The notes beneath the pieces are model-generated. The model did not search any database and had not been told where the DNA came from. It worked only from the letters and a program-made list of their open reading frames with translations. Made by a program: the position numbers and the translations under genes. A DNA stretch of 64,000 nucleotides from Paragordius varius (Eukaryota; Nematomorpha). Shown piece after piece: positions 36,751 to 47,700 of the stretch. Where the stretch lies: contig OZ176050.1 in NCBI GenBank assembly GCA_964247055.1, forward strand, positions 3,844,001 through 3,908,000, given 5' to 3'. Within the stretch, counting starts at the first letter, position 1, and every line of letters starts with the position of its first letter.

Positions 36751-38441
36751 ACTAGTGCAAATCTCCGGCTGCTTTGCAGCCCGAGGAAGTCCTTCGGACT
36801 TCTTGGAGGGAACAAATTTTTCCCTTTAAACGCGATCTACACTACGAATTAATTTATTATGATATCATAATCATGGCGAAAAATAGCCTCAAATTGAGCG
36901 GGTTTAAGGGTATAAAGGTCTCAAGCACACCAAATTTAAACAATGTTAACAAAAAATATTAATTCTCAACGAACTTAGTATAAAAACTAAAGCAATTATT
37001 GGGTGAAACGTGCAAAAAAAGCTTAATTTTTGGAATCAGGTATATAAATAATGAAAAATACATGTATAATTTTGTTCTTATGGAGTAAAGAGGTTTGACT
37101 TACTAAGTTCCTATAAGTTCTTGGAAATATTGCTTCAAAACTAAAAAATGTTCTATAGTGGCTCATTTTTCAGGGGGTAAAACTTTACTTAGCGACTCAT
37201 TAAAATAACCCATTATACTGAAATATTTGTTTTTAAGGGGTAATAATATTTTAGGTCCTTATAGAACTCATATGGCATGTTAATTTTTCTGTCACGCTCT
37301 ATCGATATGGTAACGCAGTTGTAGGCGGGTAGCTACCTACCCAGTGGTTAATATAAAAAGGCCTTGGATAAAAAGTTTTTATTTTATAGGGGAATATCTG
37401 GAATCATCATTCATTCCTTATGTTCTTAATAGTTTTTGGAATAATGGCTCCAAAACTAAATAATTTTTCGGGGAGTAAAGGGCTTAATCAATGGCTAATT
37501 AAAAAACCGCTCGACTTAAATTTTTGCCTTTTTACGGGTGATATTTCAGGCCCTTGTAAAACATATATGGCCTGATTTCTGAAAATTCACTCCTAAACAA
37601 CGCAATTTTGATATGGTGGAGCAGTTTTAGGCGGATAGCTCCCTACCCAGAGGCTGATACAAAAAAGCGCTTGATTAAAATTTTTGCCTTTTGACGGGGA
37701 ATACCTAGAATAATGATTGATTCCATATGGTCTCATTAGTTTTTGGAAAAATTATCTCAAAAAAATCATTCTATGGTGGATCATTTTTCTGGGCGTGAAG
37801 GGCCTAATTAACGGCTAATTTCCAAAAACCGCGACCTATTATGCCTTGTTACGGGTATTCAAGCAGCTATTAAACTCATATGGCCTGATAGGCTTTCTGA
37901 AATTTAGCCCCAAAGGCACGCTATTTCGATGTGACGTAGCAGCTTTTAGCGGGTATCTTCTTACCCAGCATACAATATGAAAAAACGCAAGACTAAAATT
38001 TTAGCTTTTTAAGAGGGTATACCTGCAATCCTCATTATAATTTTTACCGTCTAATACCTTCGGCGAAAAATAGATTCAAAAATTTATTGTTGTGGACTTC
38101 TTTCTGAAAAAAATGGCATTTTACGGGGGGGTATAAAGAGTGCCTAAATTAAAAAAGCGAGCCGACTATGTTCGGCGCATAAAATAAGTAAAGAAAAATC
38201 ATATTTGAAATCGAATGGTCCAGCACGTTTTCCGGAAAATTGTCTCAAAGACACAATTTTTGTGGACTTGTGTTTTCAAAAAAACCGTTTTTTGCACGGC
38301 GTGGCCCGAAATGGGGGCCTAATTCAAAAAAGGGCGAAGCTATTGTCCGCGCATTCATTAATGATTATAATTTTTTAGATATTTGGATTTGAATCGGAAA
38401 CAGATCACAAAGCCAGCCTTTTCCATTTAAATATATAGATT
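36751..38441 (+). repeat. Repeat family R1, copy B (complete)
   Basis: Starts ACTAGTGCAAATCTCCGGCT followed by a GC-rich stem (CCGAGGAAGTCCTTCGGACT) and ends ATATATAGATT. Inside are repeated modules with GGGTAGCTACCTACCC-type hairpins at 37320, 37640 and 37950. Length about 1.69 kb. No ORF longer than about 60 codons. The conserved head with a stem-loop and the invariant tail suggest a mobile non-coding unit, but the class is unknown. Confidence 0.8.
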
Positions 38442-38509
38442 GAAAATGCAAAAAAATTTTACGCGTTAACCCAGGACATCCAAACAAAAAAGGGTAAAAT
38501 AAATTTTGA

Positions 38510-38822
38510 TGGTTTATATCCGGGGTGTCTAATATAAATGCCTTCGCGGGCCTTATTTTTAAAAACCCTGCAGGCCGCATCTGATATATATAATATATAT
38601 GGGCTTTATAAATAATATATTAGATTCAAAATATAAGAATGCAAAATGGAAACGCGGTATATTATTTTTTTGTAGTGTTTACCAATTAAGTATACATATT
38701 TAGAAAAATTATCCATAAAATATCATTTTTTTTAAGATATTGTGAGCATATTTTTGCAAATCAATCCGAATTTTTTGCGAGCCGCATACAGTCCGAGTGC
38801 TACAAACACTTGGTTTATATGT
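38510..38822. mobile_element. hAT-like remnant
   Basis: Contains CCGGGGTGTCTAATATAAAT, GCCTTCGCGGGCC and, at the far end, GCGAGCCGCATACAGTCCGA, the inverted GGCCCGC-type blocks of the hAT-like family. Both termini are eroded. Non-coding. Confidence 0.5.
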
Positions 38823-38829
38823 AAACTTG

Positions 38830-39429
38830 GCTATAAGGTGTTTAATTTTCGGCTTTTGATGATATAACTTATGTGCAAAGCTTAAGATAATAAAAAATAG
38901 GAAAGATCAATGATTTTTAAGTTGAACTTAGATAAAAAATATGATATCCTAACAACTCTAAAATTTGTGCAATTTCAAGAATTGAGTATTGGTAACAACT
39001 GTTAAAAATAAAAATTAATCGAAATAAAAAAACGAAAAGGTAGTATCTTACCGTCCCTGTTATTCTAATATTAAATATATAACGTTTGATATGAAGTCTA
39101 TCATAATATAATTAATACTATAGTATTTTAATGGTCATTCCAAGCTTATTAGTTTGGGCTTGTCGTGCAATGCGATTATATCCATTACTCAATGTATCAG
39201 AAAACTATATGGGTCATGCCATAAACGATTGAAATGATGAGATTGGAAAATTTTGGGCTACATTTTTAGTGGCCAAAGAAATTAAAAAAGACGCAGGATG
39301 CTTTTCATTTCCGTAATAATTTTATAATTATAAATAATTTACCATAGATTATCATTTTTTTTATATATAATTTAGCTACAAAAATATAAATATATTGCAC
39401 AATAAATGCTGAACCAATAATTTAAAAAA
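38830..39429. other. Region downstream of the 78-aa gene
   Basis: A plus-strand frame from 39130 reads MVIPSLLVWACRAMRLYPLL and runs on to about 39317 with one in-frame TGA. It could be a decayed gene piece, but nothing identifies it. The rest is AT-rich. Confidence 0.25.
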
Positions 39430-39717
39430 TTAATGGCGACGTATACTAGAAATGCATATATTTTCCGGGTTTCGATATTTTTTATCATCATCCAATTTTT
39501 CACGTGTAGATTCTTCTTGATAAAACCGACTAAAAAGTTAAAATTTATAAAAAATACCATAATCCTACTAAAACCCAAATAACAAATCCGATGAATAAAG
39601 TTCCAATAATTATAACAGCAAACAACCAAAAGTTTGGAGAGTCATCTACAAAATATAACTCAAAATACCTGGAATGTAAATTATTGGTATTTCTTTAACA
39701 TTGGTGGAAGGGTTCAT
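39430..39717 (-). CDS. Small single-pass membrane protein, 78 aa, two ultra-short introns
   Basis: Three exons: 39717-39669, 39645-39558, 39529-39430. Introns are 23 nt (39646-39668) and 28 nt (39530-39557), both GT...AG. They join in phase to 78 codons plus stop. The protein starts MNPSTNVKEIPIIYIPDDSP, then a ~23-residue hydrophobic segment (FWLFAVIIIGTLFIGFVIWV), then a charged cytoplasmic-type tail (RFYQEESTREKLDDDKKYR) ending in RRH. The tail is clearly codon-like and only becomes readable if the second tiny intron is removed. Resembles generic small integral membrane proteins; no family recognised. It could also be the last part of a longer protein, but an upstream in-frame stop precedes the ATG. 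Confidence 0.65.
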
Positions 39718-40240
39718 TGATAATATCCAATACAATCATATTAATATTAATTGATCGTTTTTTCACATCAAAAGGTTTATCATTTGATTTAAAATATAAA
39801 CTATTATATATAAAAATACTTTTTCAATATTATTAATGATATTACATCATAAAAAATTGGTATTCAATGCTGATAAAAGATGTTTTGTGTTATTTTTGGG
39901 ATTGTCTCAAGGATTTAAAAATGTTAAAAAAGGTTTTACTATTTTTATAAAATTTTTATATTTGACTGAAAAGTTTTAATTATATAAAAAAAATAATTAG
40001 AAAATCCTTGGTACAATTGTTCTTATTATAATTACTACTTTCCTCTCTTACATTATTTATTAATTATTCCCCAATACAAGAAGAAATTTTTAATTATTAA
40101 CTACAATTATAATTTTTGTTATGAAATTAAAAATTACCTAATAAAAAATATATATTGTATAATGCATCATTTCACTATGGTTTTTGGGATATACTGTTAT
40201 ATAAACTATTTACATTTTTGTGGTGATTCCTCGATATAAA
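39718..40240. other. AT-rich region upstream of the 78-aa gene
   Basis: No gene or repeat could be supported here. The promoter of the small membrane-protein gene presumably lies in this stretch. Confidence 0.4.
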
Positions 40241-42000
40241 AAGCACTGCGCCTTTAAATATATTTTTTTGACAAAACCTAAATAATTCAGTCTACTTTAT
40301 TGTAAGCAAAACAATATTGATATAAAATAAATTAAGGTGCAGGCTTCGAAAGTTGCAAAACTTCACCTACAAATGGCATCTTTTATAAACGCAAAACTGC
40401 TGAGATTGCGGAAAATTTTGTATGCTAGTTGAGATCAAATAAAATTTTTGAAAAAATGCGAAAGTTAAAATTTTGGCAAAATTTGCTGAAGCGCACTATA
40501 TGGTATTGTGGAGCATGATGTAAACTGTACACAAGCCTTAGATATCAAAATCCTATTAAAAGGATGCTGATATTTCTATTATATTTGATTTAATTATTCG
40601 TCTACAAATTTAAATCAAAAATATATTGTTTTTTTAAAAAAATTCACTCAAATTTTAATGCAAACCTTAAAATCAAATTTGTCTTAGAAATGCTCGGCAT
40701 CCTCGCAATTGCATCGAAAAAGTGTTTTTAAAATATTTTAGTGCGTTTACCGTTTAAATCATTAACATAATTTTGACAGAAACGTTTGCAGAAAAATCAG
40801 ATGAAATTATATATATTCCGATAGTAAAATATTTGCGGAATCTCATGGTACTTTTGGTTGGGTTATATGAGAAAGTTATTTACATATGATAAGTTCATAT
40901 CAGAAAATGTTTATATTTGAGCACGTTTTTTGTAATAGAATATTTTCAATGAATGTTAAATGCTTGATTCCAAAAAATAACACTAAAATATATAAACTAC
41001 TTGTTAAAACAAAACAATATTTTTATAATAATTTAATTTTTAATGTATGATCCAAAAGTCCCAATTTTTATGATCTTTTAAAACGGGTTATTTCTTTTTA
41101 AAATAAACGCAATATTCCGGGTGAGCGATGAAGTTTTTACACACGCTAAGTTTTAACATCAAAATAAAATATTTTTTTTAAAAAAATACTTTCTACAAAA
41201 ATTTAATTTAGCAAAATTTTGTTGAAGCGTATTTCCCTTTTTTAGGCATGACGAAAAGATATAAAAACGCTTTTAGATATTATAAAAATACTCTTTCCAT
41301 ATTTTTGATGATGCTGAACATTTCTTCTATCTCAGAATCTTTTTTAAAGTATTCGTTTGCATTCAAAATATCAAATATAAATTTTTATATTAAAATTCAG
41401 CAATATTTAATATCAAAGGATCTTTAAATTAAATTTGTGATAAAAATGTTTTGCATCATCGAATTATATAGAGAGATTGTTTTTATCTAAGCGTTTTATA
41501 CCGTTTCCATCATGTGCTTAAAAATAGTAGTAAATACGTTTCAAATAAATTTTGCTAAAAAATGAATTTTTCCAAAAATAGCATTTTTTAGAAAAAAATT
41601 TTTTGATTTCAAAATTTAGCATAAATTATATCACCAAATTCCGCCATTTGTGCGTTTATTTTGATAATACTAGCCCATATAAGAAAAGCAAAAAAATTTG
41701 CGACTCTCGGACCCCACATATGAAAATCGAATTTTTTTGTAAATATTGTTTTGCTTAAGTAGTTTATATTATTTATTTTTTGGAAGGAAGCATTTAGCTT
41801 TCATTAAAAAAATTTATTACAAAAAACGTGGTGGAATTTTGCAATTTTCTGATATGGAGCACCTAGCATAAAGGTGCAAATGTTCTAATATCACTAAGGG
41901 CCAAAACCAAAAGCATTATGATAATCATGATACATATTTTTATCAGAATACAATTATTTCATCAGATATTTTTTCAGGAACCCCGAATAATATATTTGTC
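40240..42000. repeat. Complex of diverged direct and inverted repeats
   Basis: Segments around 40470-40790 and 41190-41560 are diverged direct repeats (GCAAAATTTGCTGAAGCGCA versus GCAAAATTTTGTTGAAGCGT). 40880-41030 is an inverted match to 41740-41880, sharing for example AAGTAGTTTATATTATTTAT on one strand. 41750-41990 is also related, inverted, to 5430-5600. The region looks like an old, internally duplicated transposable element with no surviving frame. Confidence 0.5.
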
Positions 42001-42378
42001 ATAATTTATCATATATATAAATTTATATCTAACAAACTTCCATCTGTTTGTGTCTTGGAACAAACTTGCTTTCGGTGCCTAAAATTTGGAGCTTTTGGGT
42101 CTACATCTTAAAATCTTTTTGAAAGCTTTTCATCCTTTAAATAGTTTGTTATATATTTAAAGATATTTTTTAAAATGATTTAGCAAATTTTATATCATAA
42201 TGCCACTAAATTTACTAATTTTTGATATAAAGTAATTATCACAAAAGTAGACAAAATATAAATGAAGTATACCAAAATATATTTTTGGCAATTGCTTCAT
42301 TTAAATTGCTCTAATGTTGACATTTTATACTTTATAATAGTTGTCTAGGTTTAATTTACTGTAACTAGCCAATTCCTT
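42001..42378. other. AT-rich spacer
   Basis: No gene or assignable repeat seen. Confidence 0.4.
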
Positions 42379-42600
42379 ATGCAAAATGATATCTGTAACA
42401 CCTTTTATTCTTTACAACAACAGTCAAGAAAAAAATTAAACCGCAATCACACGAGCCGCTCCGCATACCAACACATCGATCATATAGCTTTTAATAAGAC
42501 GTATATATATCTTATATTATATAATGCCCTAATTTGGTCTGTATTTTTATCGATGTGGCGAAGAAAAACATATGTCTGGCTTCTGTCAATGATAAATTAA
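42379..42600 (+). CDS. Possible small membrane protein, 73 aa
   Basis: An intact frame reads MQNDICNTFYSLQQQ at the start and has a hydrophobic stretch (YIYLILYNALIWSVFLSMW) followed by RRKTYVWLLSMIN. Composition is less A/T-biased than the flanks. No homology recognised and no upstream exon found. In such AT-rich DNA a 73-codon frame is unusual but not decisive. Confidence 0.3.
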   Translation: MQNDICNTFYSLQQQSRKKLNRNHTSRSAYQHIDHIAFNKTYIYLILYNALIWSVFLSMWRRKTYVWLLSMIN

Positions 42601-43192
42601 AATTTAAAAACCCAAAATTCCAAAAATACATTTAAAATCTACCTTTTTAGAATTAATGTCTTAGGATTAATTTTTATAGATAAATAGGAATACATAGCTA
42701 AAACTCATAGATCGTAATAGTTTAGTGCCATACTTCTAAAAATAAAGTTAGTCTCAAAATCTACAAAACACAGCAAATTGTGGATATAATTTAATTATAA
42801 CTAATCGGCCCATTACTTGTAATGTACCCAACAGTGGGATGAGAAAATGCTGAACATGGTTTAGCCGACTAAATTATTAATACGTTGCCTATTTTAGAAA
42901 ATTATGTATAACTTATTTAAAATCAATAGGCTTGCATTAAATTAGGCGACCGGTTAGCAGATCGCGCTTATGGATGATATAACCTTACTTAATAAAATTA
43001 TTTAATTATAAACCCAAACAGTATAATTGGAAAATAGTGTTGGTAAATTATTTTTTTATTAAATTTATCGTTAGGCTAAATTGTGTTTTCTGGCCATATA
43101 AATAATCGCTATCCGGTTTAAAATAACGCCAAGGGCCCTATTCTGAGTAGAGCTGACTTATAGCAATGTTAGCGTTTTATAATTATATAACA
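42601..43192. other. AT-rich spacer before R1 copy C
   Basis: No gene or repeat recognised. Confidence 0.4.
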
Positions 43193-44426
43193 ACTAGCGT
43201 AAATCTCGTGCTGCTACGCGGCCCGGGGGGGGGGGGGGCTATTTGGAATAAGGGACAATAAAATGATTCATATATGTGGATTATTTCAAAACAATATTTA
43301 ATAGCTATGATAATCTCATAGGATTTTCAAACGGTGCATTCCTACCAATATATTGTTTACTGGTGTAAAGGCCCCAAATTGACGGCTAACGGAAAAAAAA
43401 TTGTTCTATGGCGACGCATTTTTCAGGGCACAAAACTTTACTTAACGACTCATTGAAATAACCCCCTATCTAAAATATCTGTTTTTTAAGGGGTAAATAA
43501 TATTTTAAGCCCTCTCACATTTTCTCATAGGTTTTCTGAAATTTGGCTTCAAAGGCAGGCTGTATCGATATGGTGATGCAGTTTTACGCGGGTAGTCCCC
43601 TAACCAGGGAATCAAAAAAACGCTCGATTAACATTTTTGTCTTAATTCGGGTAATACCTGGAATCATGATTGACTATTTACGGTCTCATACTTTGGGCGA
43701 AAAATAGATTAAAAAAAAATTTTTGTGGATTTAATTTTTTTGGAAAAAGTGAAATTTTACGGGGGAGGGCCTAATCAACGGCTATTTTTAAAAATACGCA
43801 AGACCTAATTTTTTGCCTTGTTACGGCTAATATTTTAAGCATCTATTGAGCTCATATGGCCTGATAGGTTTTCTGAATTAGCCTCAAGGGCACGCTATTT
43901 CGATATGACGGGTCACTTTTTAGGTATCTCCTTACCCGGCAGCCAATATAAAAGAAACGCACAATAAAGTTTTTGCCTTTTAACAGGGCATACCTGGAAT
44001 CCTTATTTTACGGTCTCATACTTTGGGCGAAAAATAGATTCAAAAAATTATTTTTGTGGACTTAATTTTTTTGAAAAAAAATGGCATTTTACGGGATGAG
44101 TGGGTAAAAAGAGGGCTTAAATTAAAAAAGCGAGCCGACGATGTTCGGCGCAAGCGAAATTAAGACAAAAATCATATTTGAATGGTCCAACACGTTCCCC
44201 GGAAAATTGTCTCAAAGACACGATTTTTGTGTTCTGTTTTCAAAAAAAACCGTTTTCTTACACGGGGTGGGCCCGAACTGGGGGGCCTAATTCAAAAATA
44301 GCGAAGCTATTGTTGGGGCATTCATTAATGATTATATTTTTTCGATATTTGGATTTGGATGGGTCTGTCGGTTTTCCGGAAACAGAATACCAAGCCACCA
44401 CTTTTTATTTTTATAAAATATAGATT
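43193..44426 (+). repeat. Repeat family R1, copy C, with poly-G tract
   Basis: Starts ACTAGCGTAAATCTCGTGCT and ends AAATATAGATT; about 1.23 kb. The head stem region is replaced by a run of 14 G (43226-43239). Inner modules match copy B (GGGCACGCTATTTCGATATG, CTCATATGGCCTGATAGG). The 3' module (44170-44426) closely matches those in copies A and D. Confidence 0.8.
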
Positions 44427-44734
44427 AGCTTTGCTAACGATTTCCTAAATTTTATGGAACAGAAAGCATATTATATAAAACTTTTTTGCGATAAACTATA
44501 ATTTTAGGCATAACTCACAAGTGATATGTTTATAAGCTCTCCTGAATCCAGAGGCACAATAAGGAGGTAAAATGGTGCATGCATGCCTCATCCCCAGTTT
44601 AGGGGAGTCAAATTTGGTTTTTTTATTAAAATATGGTCAGCAAGAGTTGATTTTAACCTGGTTAAAGCATAATATAAAAGATTTAATTAAAAATTTCCAT
44701 AAATTTATTTAAATGATCATAAGGGAATAATTAT
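44427..44734. other. Downstream flank of the lipase gene
   Basis: A short spacer holding an AATAAA-type signal for the minus-strand lipase transcript just past its stop (about 44705-44712). Nothing else seen. Confidence 0.4.
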
Positions 44735-47700
44735 TTAGTTTTCACGGGATGACATATATTTCAAAATCTTGTCGTAAAGCTTCGGAGCGTCCAGTCCCCA
44801 CAAGAAATCAATATGATTGTACTTTTCATATTTGAAACTAGCTTTCAAACTTTGAATCCTTGGAATCAATCTTGAAACATCATCAGGACCTGCTAGCCAA
44901 TCCTCCTCTCCCCAAAACATTACGGTTGGCACATTGAACTTTTTTAATGGATATTCAGGTGGTGTACTCTATTGCATATAAATGAAAACACATCTAAGCA
45001 TTTGTCATAACTAGATCCAATATTTTGCGGGTATAATACTTATTAAATGGACGGTTTATACTTAGTCTATTAATTATATTTACTAATATATTTTGTATGA
45101 AATATTTTTTATCAATCATCACTAATTAACCAATTCAGATATATTTAATTATGTGAGAAATGAATTACTCCTATGAAAAATGCAAAAGGCTTACGCTTCC
45201 GTAGGTTAACAAATTTTTGATGGTTCCATAATCAAACTTTCGCAATTGATCGGCCGTTATTAGTTGCGAAAAATGAATAAAATTTTTAGTTGACGTTCCT
45301 GCGGGTGAATGGGCAGCATAGACGGGAACCATTTTCTATATATTTTAGATTTTTGAATTTATTCTGTTTAACTCAAGAAATTGTTGAAGGGCTTGAAACA
45401 GGTAAAAAACAGTAAATGAAGTGGTTGATGAAAAGTTAGGAAGCGGGCCGGTTCTGAAATTGAAATAAGTAAAATTAGCACCGACCTTGAGAAAATGTAG
45501 AAAACCAGGTCAAAACAGGTTCTCACAAAAATATCAGAGATCCAGAACTGGTTCCATGTGGTTCTGGTTTCAAACCCGGTGATTATAATAATAAAAAGAT
45601 CACAATATGATTTAGTTTTATTAATGAGCTAAGGGTAATAAAGAGGCATGAGGCAGCTAATTATATAATTAAAATACTTTATGGCCCTAACCAATTAGTT
45701 GTCCTTACATATAATTTATCTACAAATAATAATAATCGCTAAGCCTAAAACGACGCTTTCAAATATTTCTTTGCATATATATACCGGATCGAGATTCTTT
45801 TCGTTGAATCCAACCAGCACAAACAAACCGTTAATGCAAGCGAGAGAGAAATCGTTTGATGTACAAAACTTGGATCCAAACCATTGGACTATGGCTGTGT
45901 TGGGCATAAACTCCCCATGTCCAAACATATTGAACAAAACATCCATTGTATTAGAGAAGGGGGCTAACATACCCAACGGAGATTTTATGTTACCCAAAAA
46001 GGCAACTGGGGCCAACGCAAAAAACATTTTAATCTTTTGGGCCAAATTTTGATTTTCCGAAAACCCTGAAAATCCAACTAATGTGCCTTGGGAATGGCCG
46101 ACATAGAATAGTTGATCAACGCCGGTTTTCTCTAGCACATAATCAACCATGGCTGGGAGATCGTATTGAGCCATTTCTGAAAAACTAAACGTGCACATCT
46201 TTATACATTTTAATTTTGGCCAAATTGACGCCTTAAATTTTTTTTTGATTACATCAAATAGTTTTTGCATTTAAAATTAATTGCTAGATGTCAAATACCT
46301 TAAACTGCTATTTATGCACAGATGTTTGAAAGGGAAATTTAAATATGTTTTTTAAATGATGGTTTTAGAAAACTTTAAGGCATTACAAAATAAGTTGCAT
46401 TAATTATTTTAGCATCAACATCAATCATCCTGAAGTAATTACTGATAACTAATTAAATTTTTTTAAATAAGGTTTATTTCAAAAACCTAAAATCCCAAAA
46501 CGCAAGATTATCCGACGAGAGTTTAATATGAGATTTTGAGTAAACGTTTCCCCGTATGTTGCCAAGCCATACATCATAACCAGCATCATGTAATATAAAT
46601 GCTAAAATTAAACATTTTATATTATATAATCTTAAACTGTAGGAAAGTTGAAAAAATATGGTTTTACTTTGCATATAACCTAAAAGTATTTGATTAAATT
46701 ATTACATAAAATAAAATAAAAATCCTTTTTAAACCAAAAGATTGTGTTTTATTGTTCATGACCCAATCAGCTGAGGAACAAAGTAGCCCATGTTGCAAAT
46801 ATATGACATTTAATTTGTCTCTGTTCACTTTGTTAGGTATTCTGTGCATCGTAAGGATATAACCATCTTGGGTTGTTACCTTGTGTTCTTCGTACGGATA
46901 ATTCCGATACTCAATCAATTCTTTCTAAAATGATAAAAAATTAACTTTTTCATAACAAATTATAAAATAAAAATTATTAAAGAGGCATATAAAAAATAAA
47001 ATAATTAACTAAAAAAATGATATACACTTATGAACATATTAAGAACATGGAGATTTGGGTTTTAGCACTGTTATATAAGTGCTAACTTTTGCAATGGCTT
47101 CAATTTGTTCCATATTTATAGAAATATTTGATTCTAAACAGCCCTGGGACCCAAAGACCCAAATTTGAATCGGGGGACTGAAATGAATGTGTTGTATCCA
47201 ATCTTAAAAATGCGAGTGTAAGGTATTTAAAAATTTTAACCTTTTTTGCATATCATAAAAGAGAAAAACAGTTATATATCTTCTATTTTTCGAAATTGCT
47301 CAAAGCTTATTTTAGAATTTTGTAAAATAATTGATTATTTCTTAAAACTTTTTTCAATATAATTAGGATCACAAATCGTGCTATCGGGGAATTTAAAATA
47401 GGCAAGCTTTTTAGGCAAATAAAATTTTTTTTATTAAATCTAGAATTTCTTAATTGATGATATATTATAATGTTCAGAAATTTTTATTTATTAACAATTG
47501 TATTCAAGCAAATTTTAGAAGCTACGATTTATCAGCAATTGTATTCAAGCAAAATTTTAGATGCTCCTAATATTTAAAACTTGGATACAACATATTCCTT
47601 CCATTCCTTCGATTCAAACTAATACTTCCATTCAAATTGGGGTATCCCCCCAGACAATATTTAAATTGACATTTTTACAAAACTACTGAAAGAAACGGTT

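Noticed and set aside
39130-39317. Plus-strand frame MVIPSLLVWACRAM... with one in-frame stop
   Set aside because: No domain, no convincing splice solution that keeps the frame; too weak to call even as a pseudogene.
45699-46052. 117-codon plus-strand frame
   Set aside because: Antisense to lipase exon 5, which carries the GHSQG nucleophile motif.
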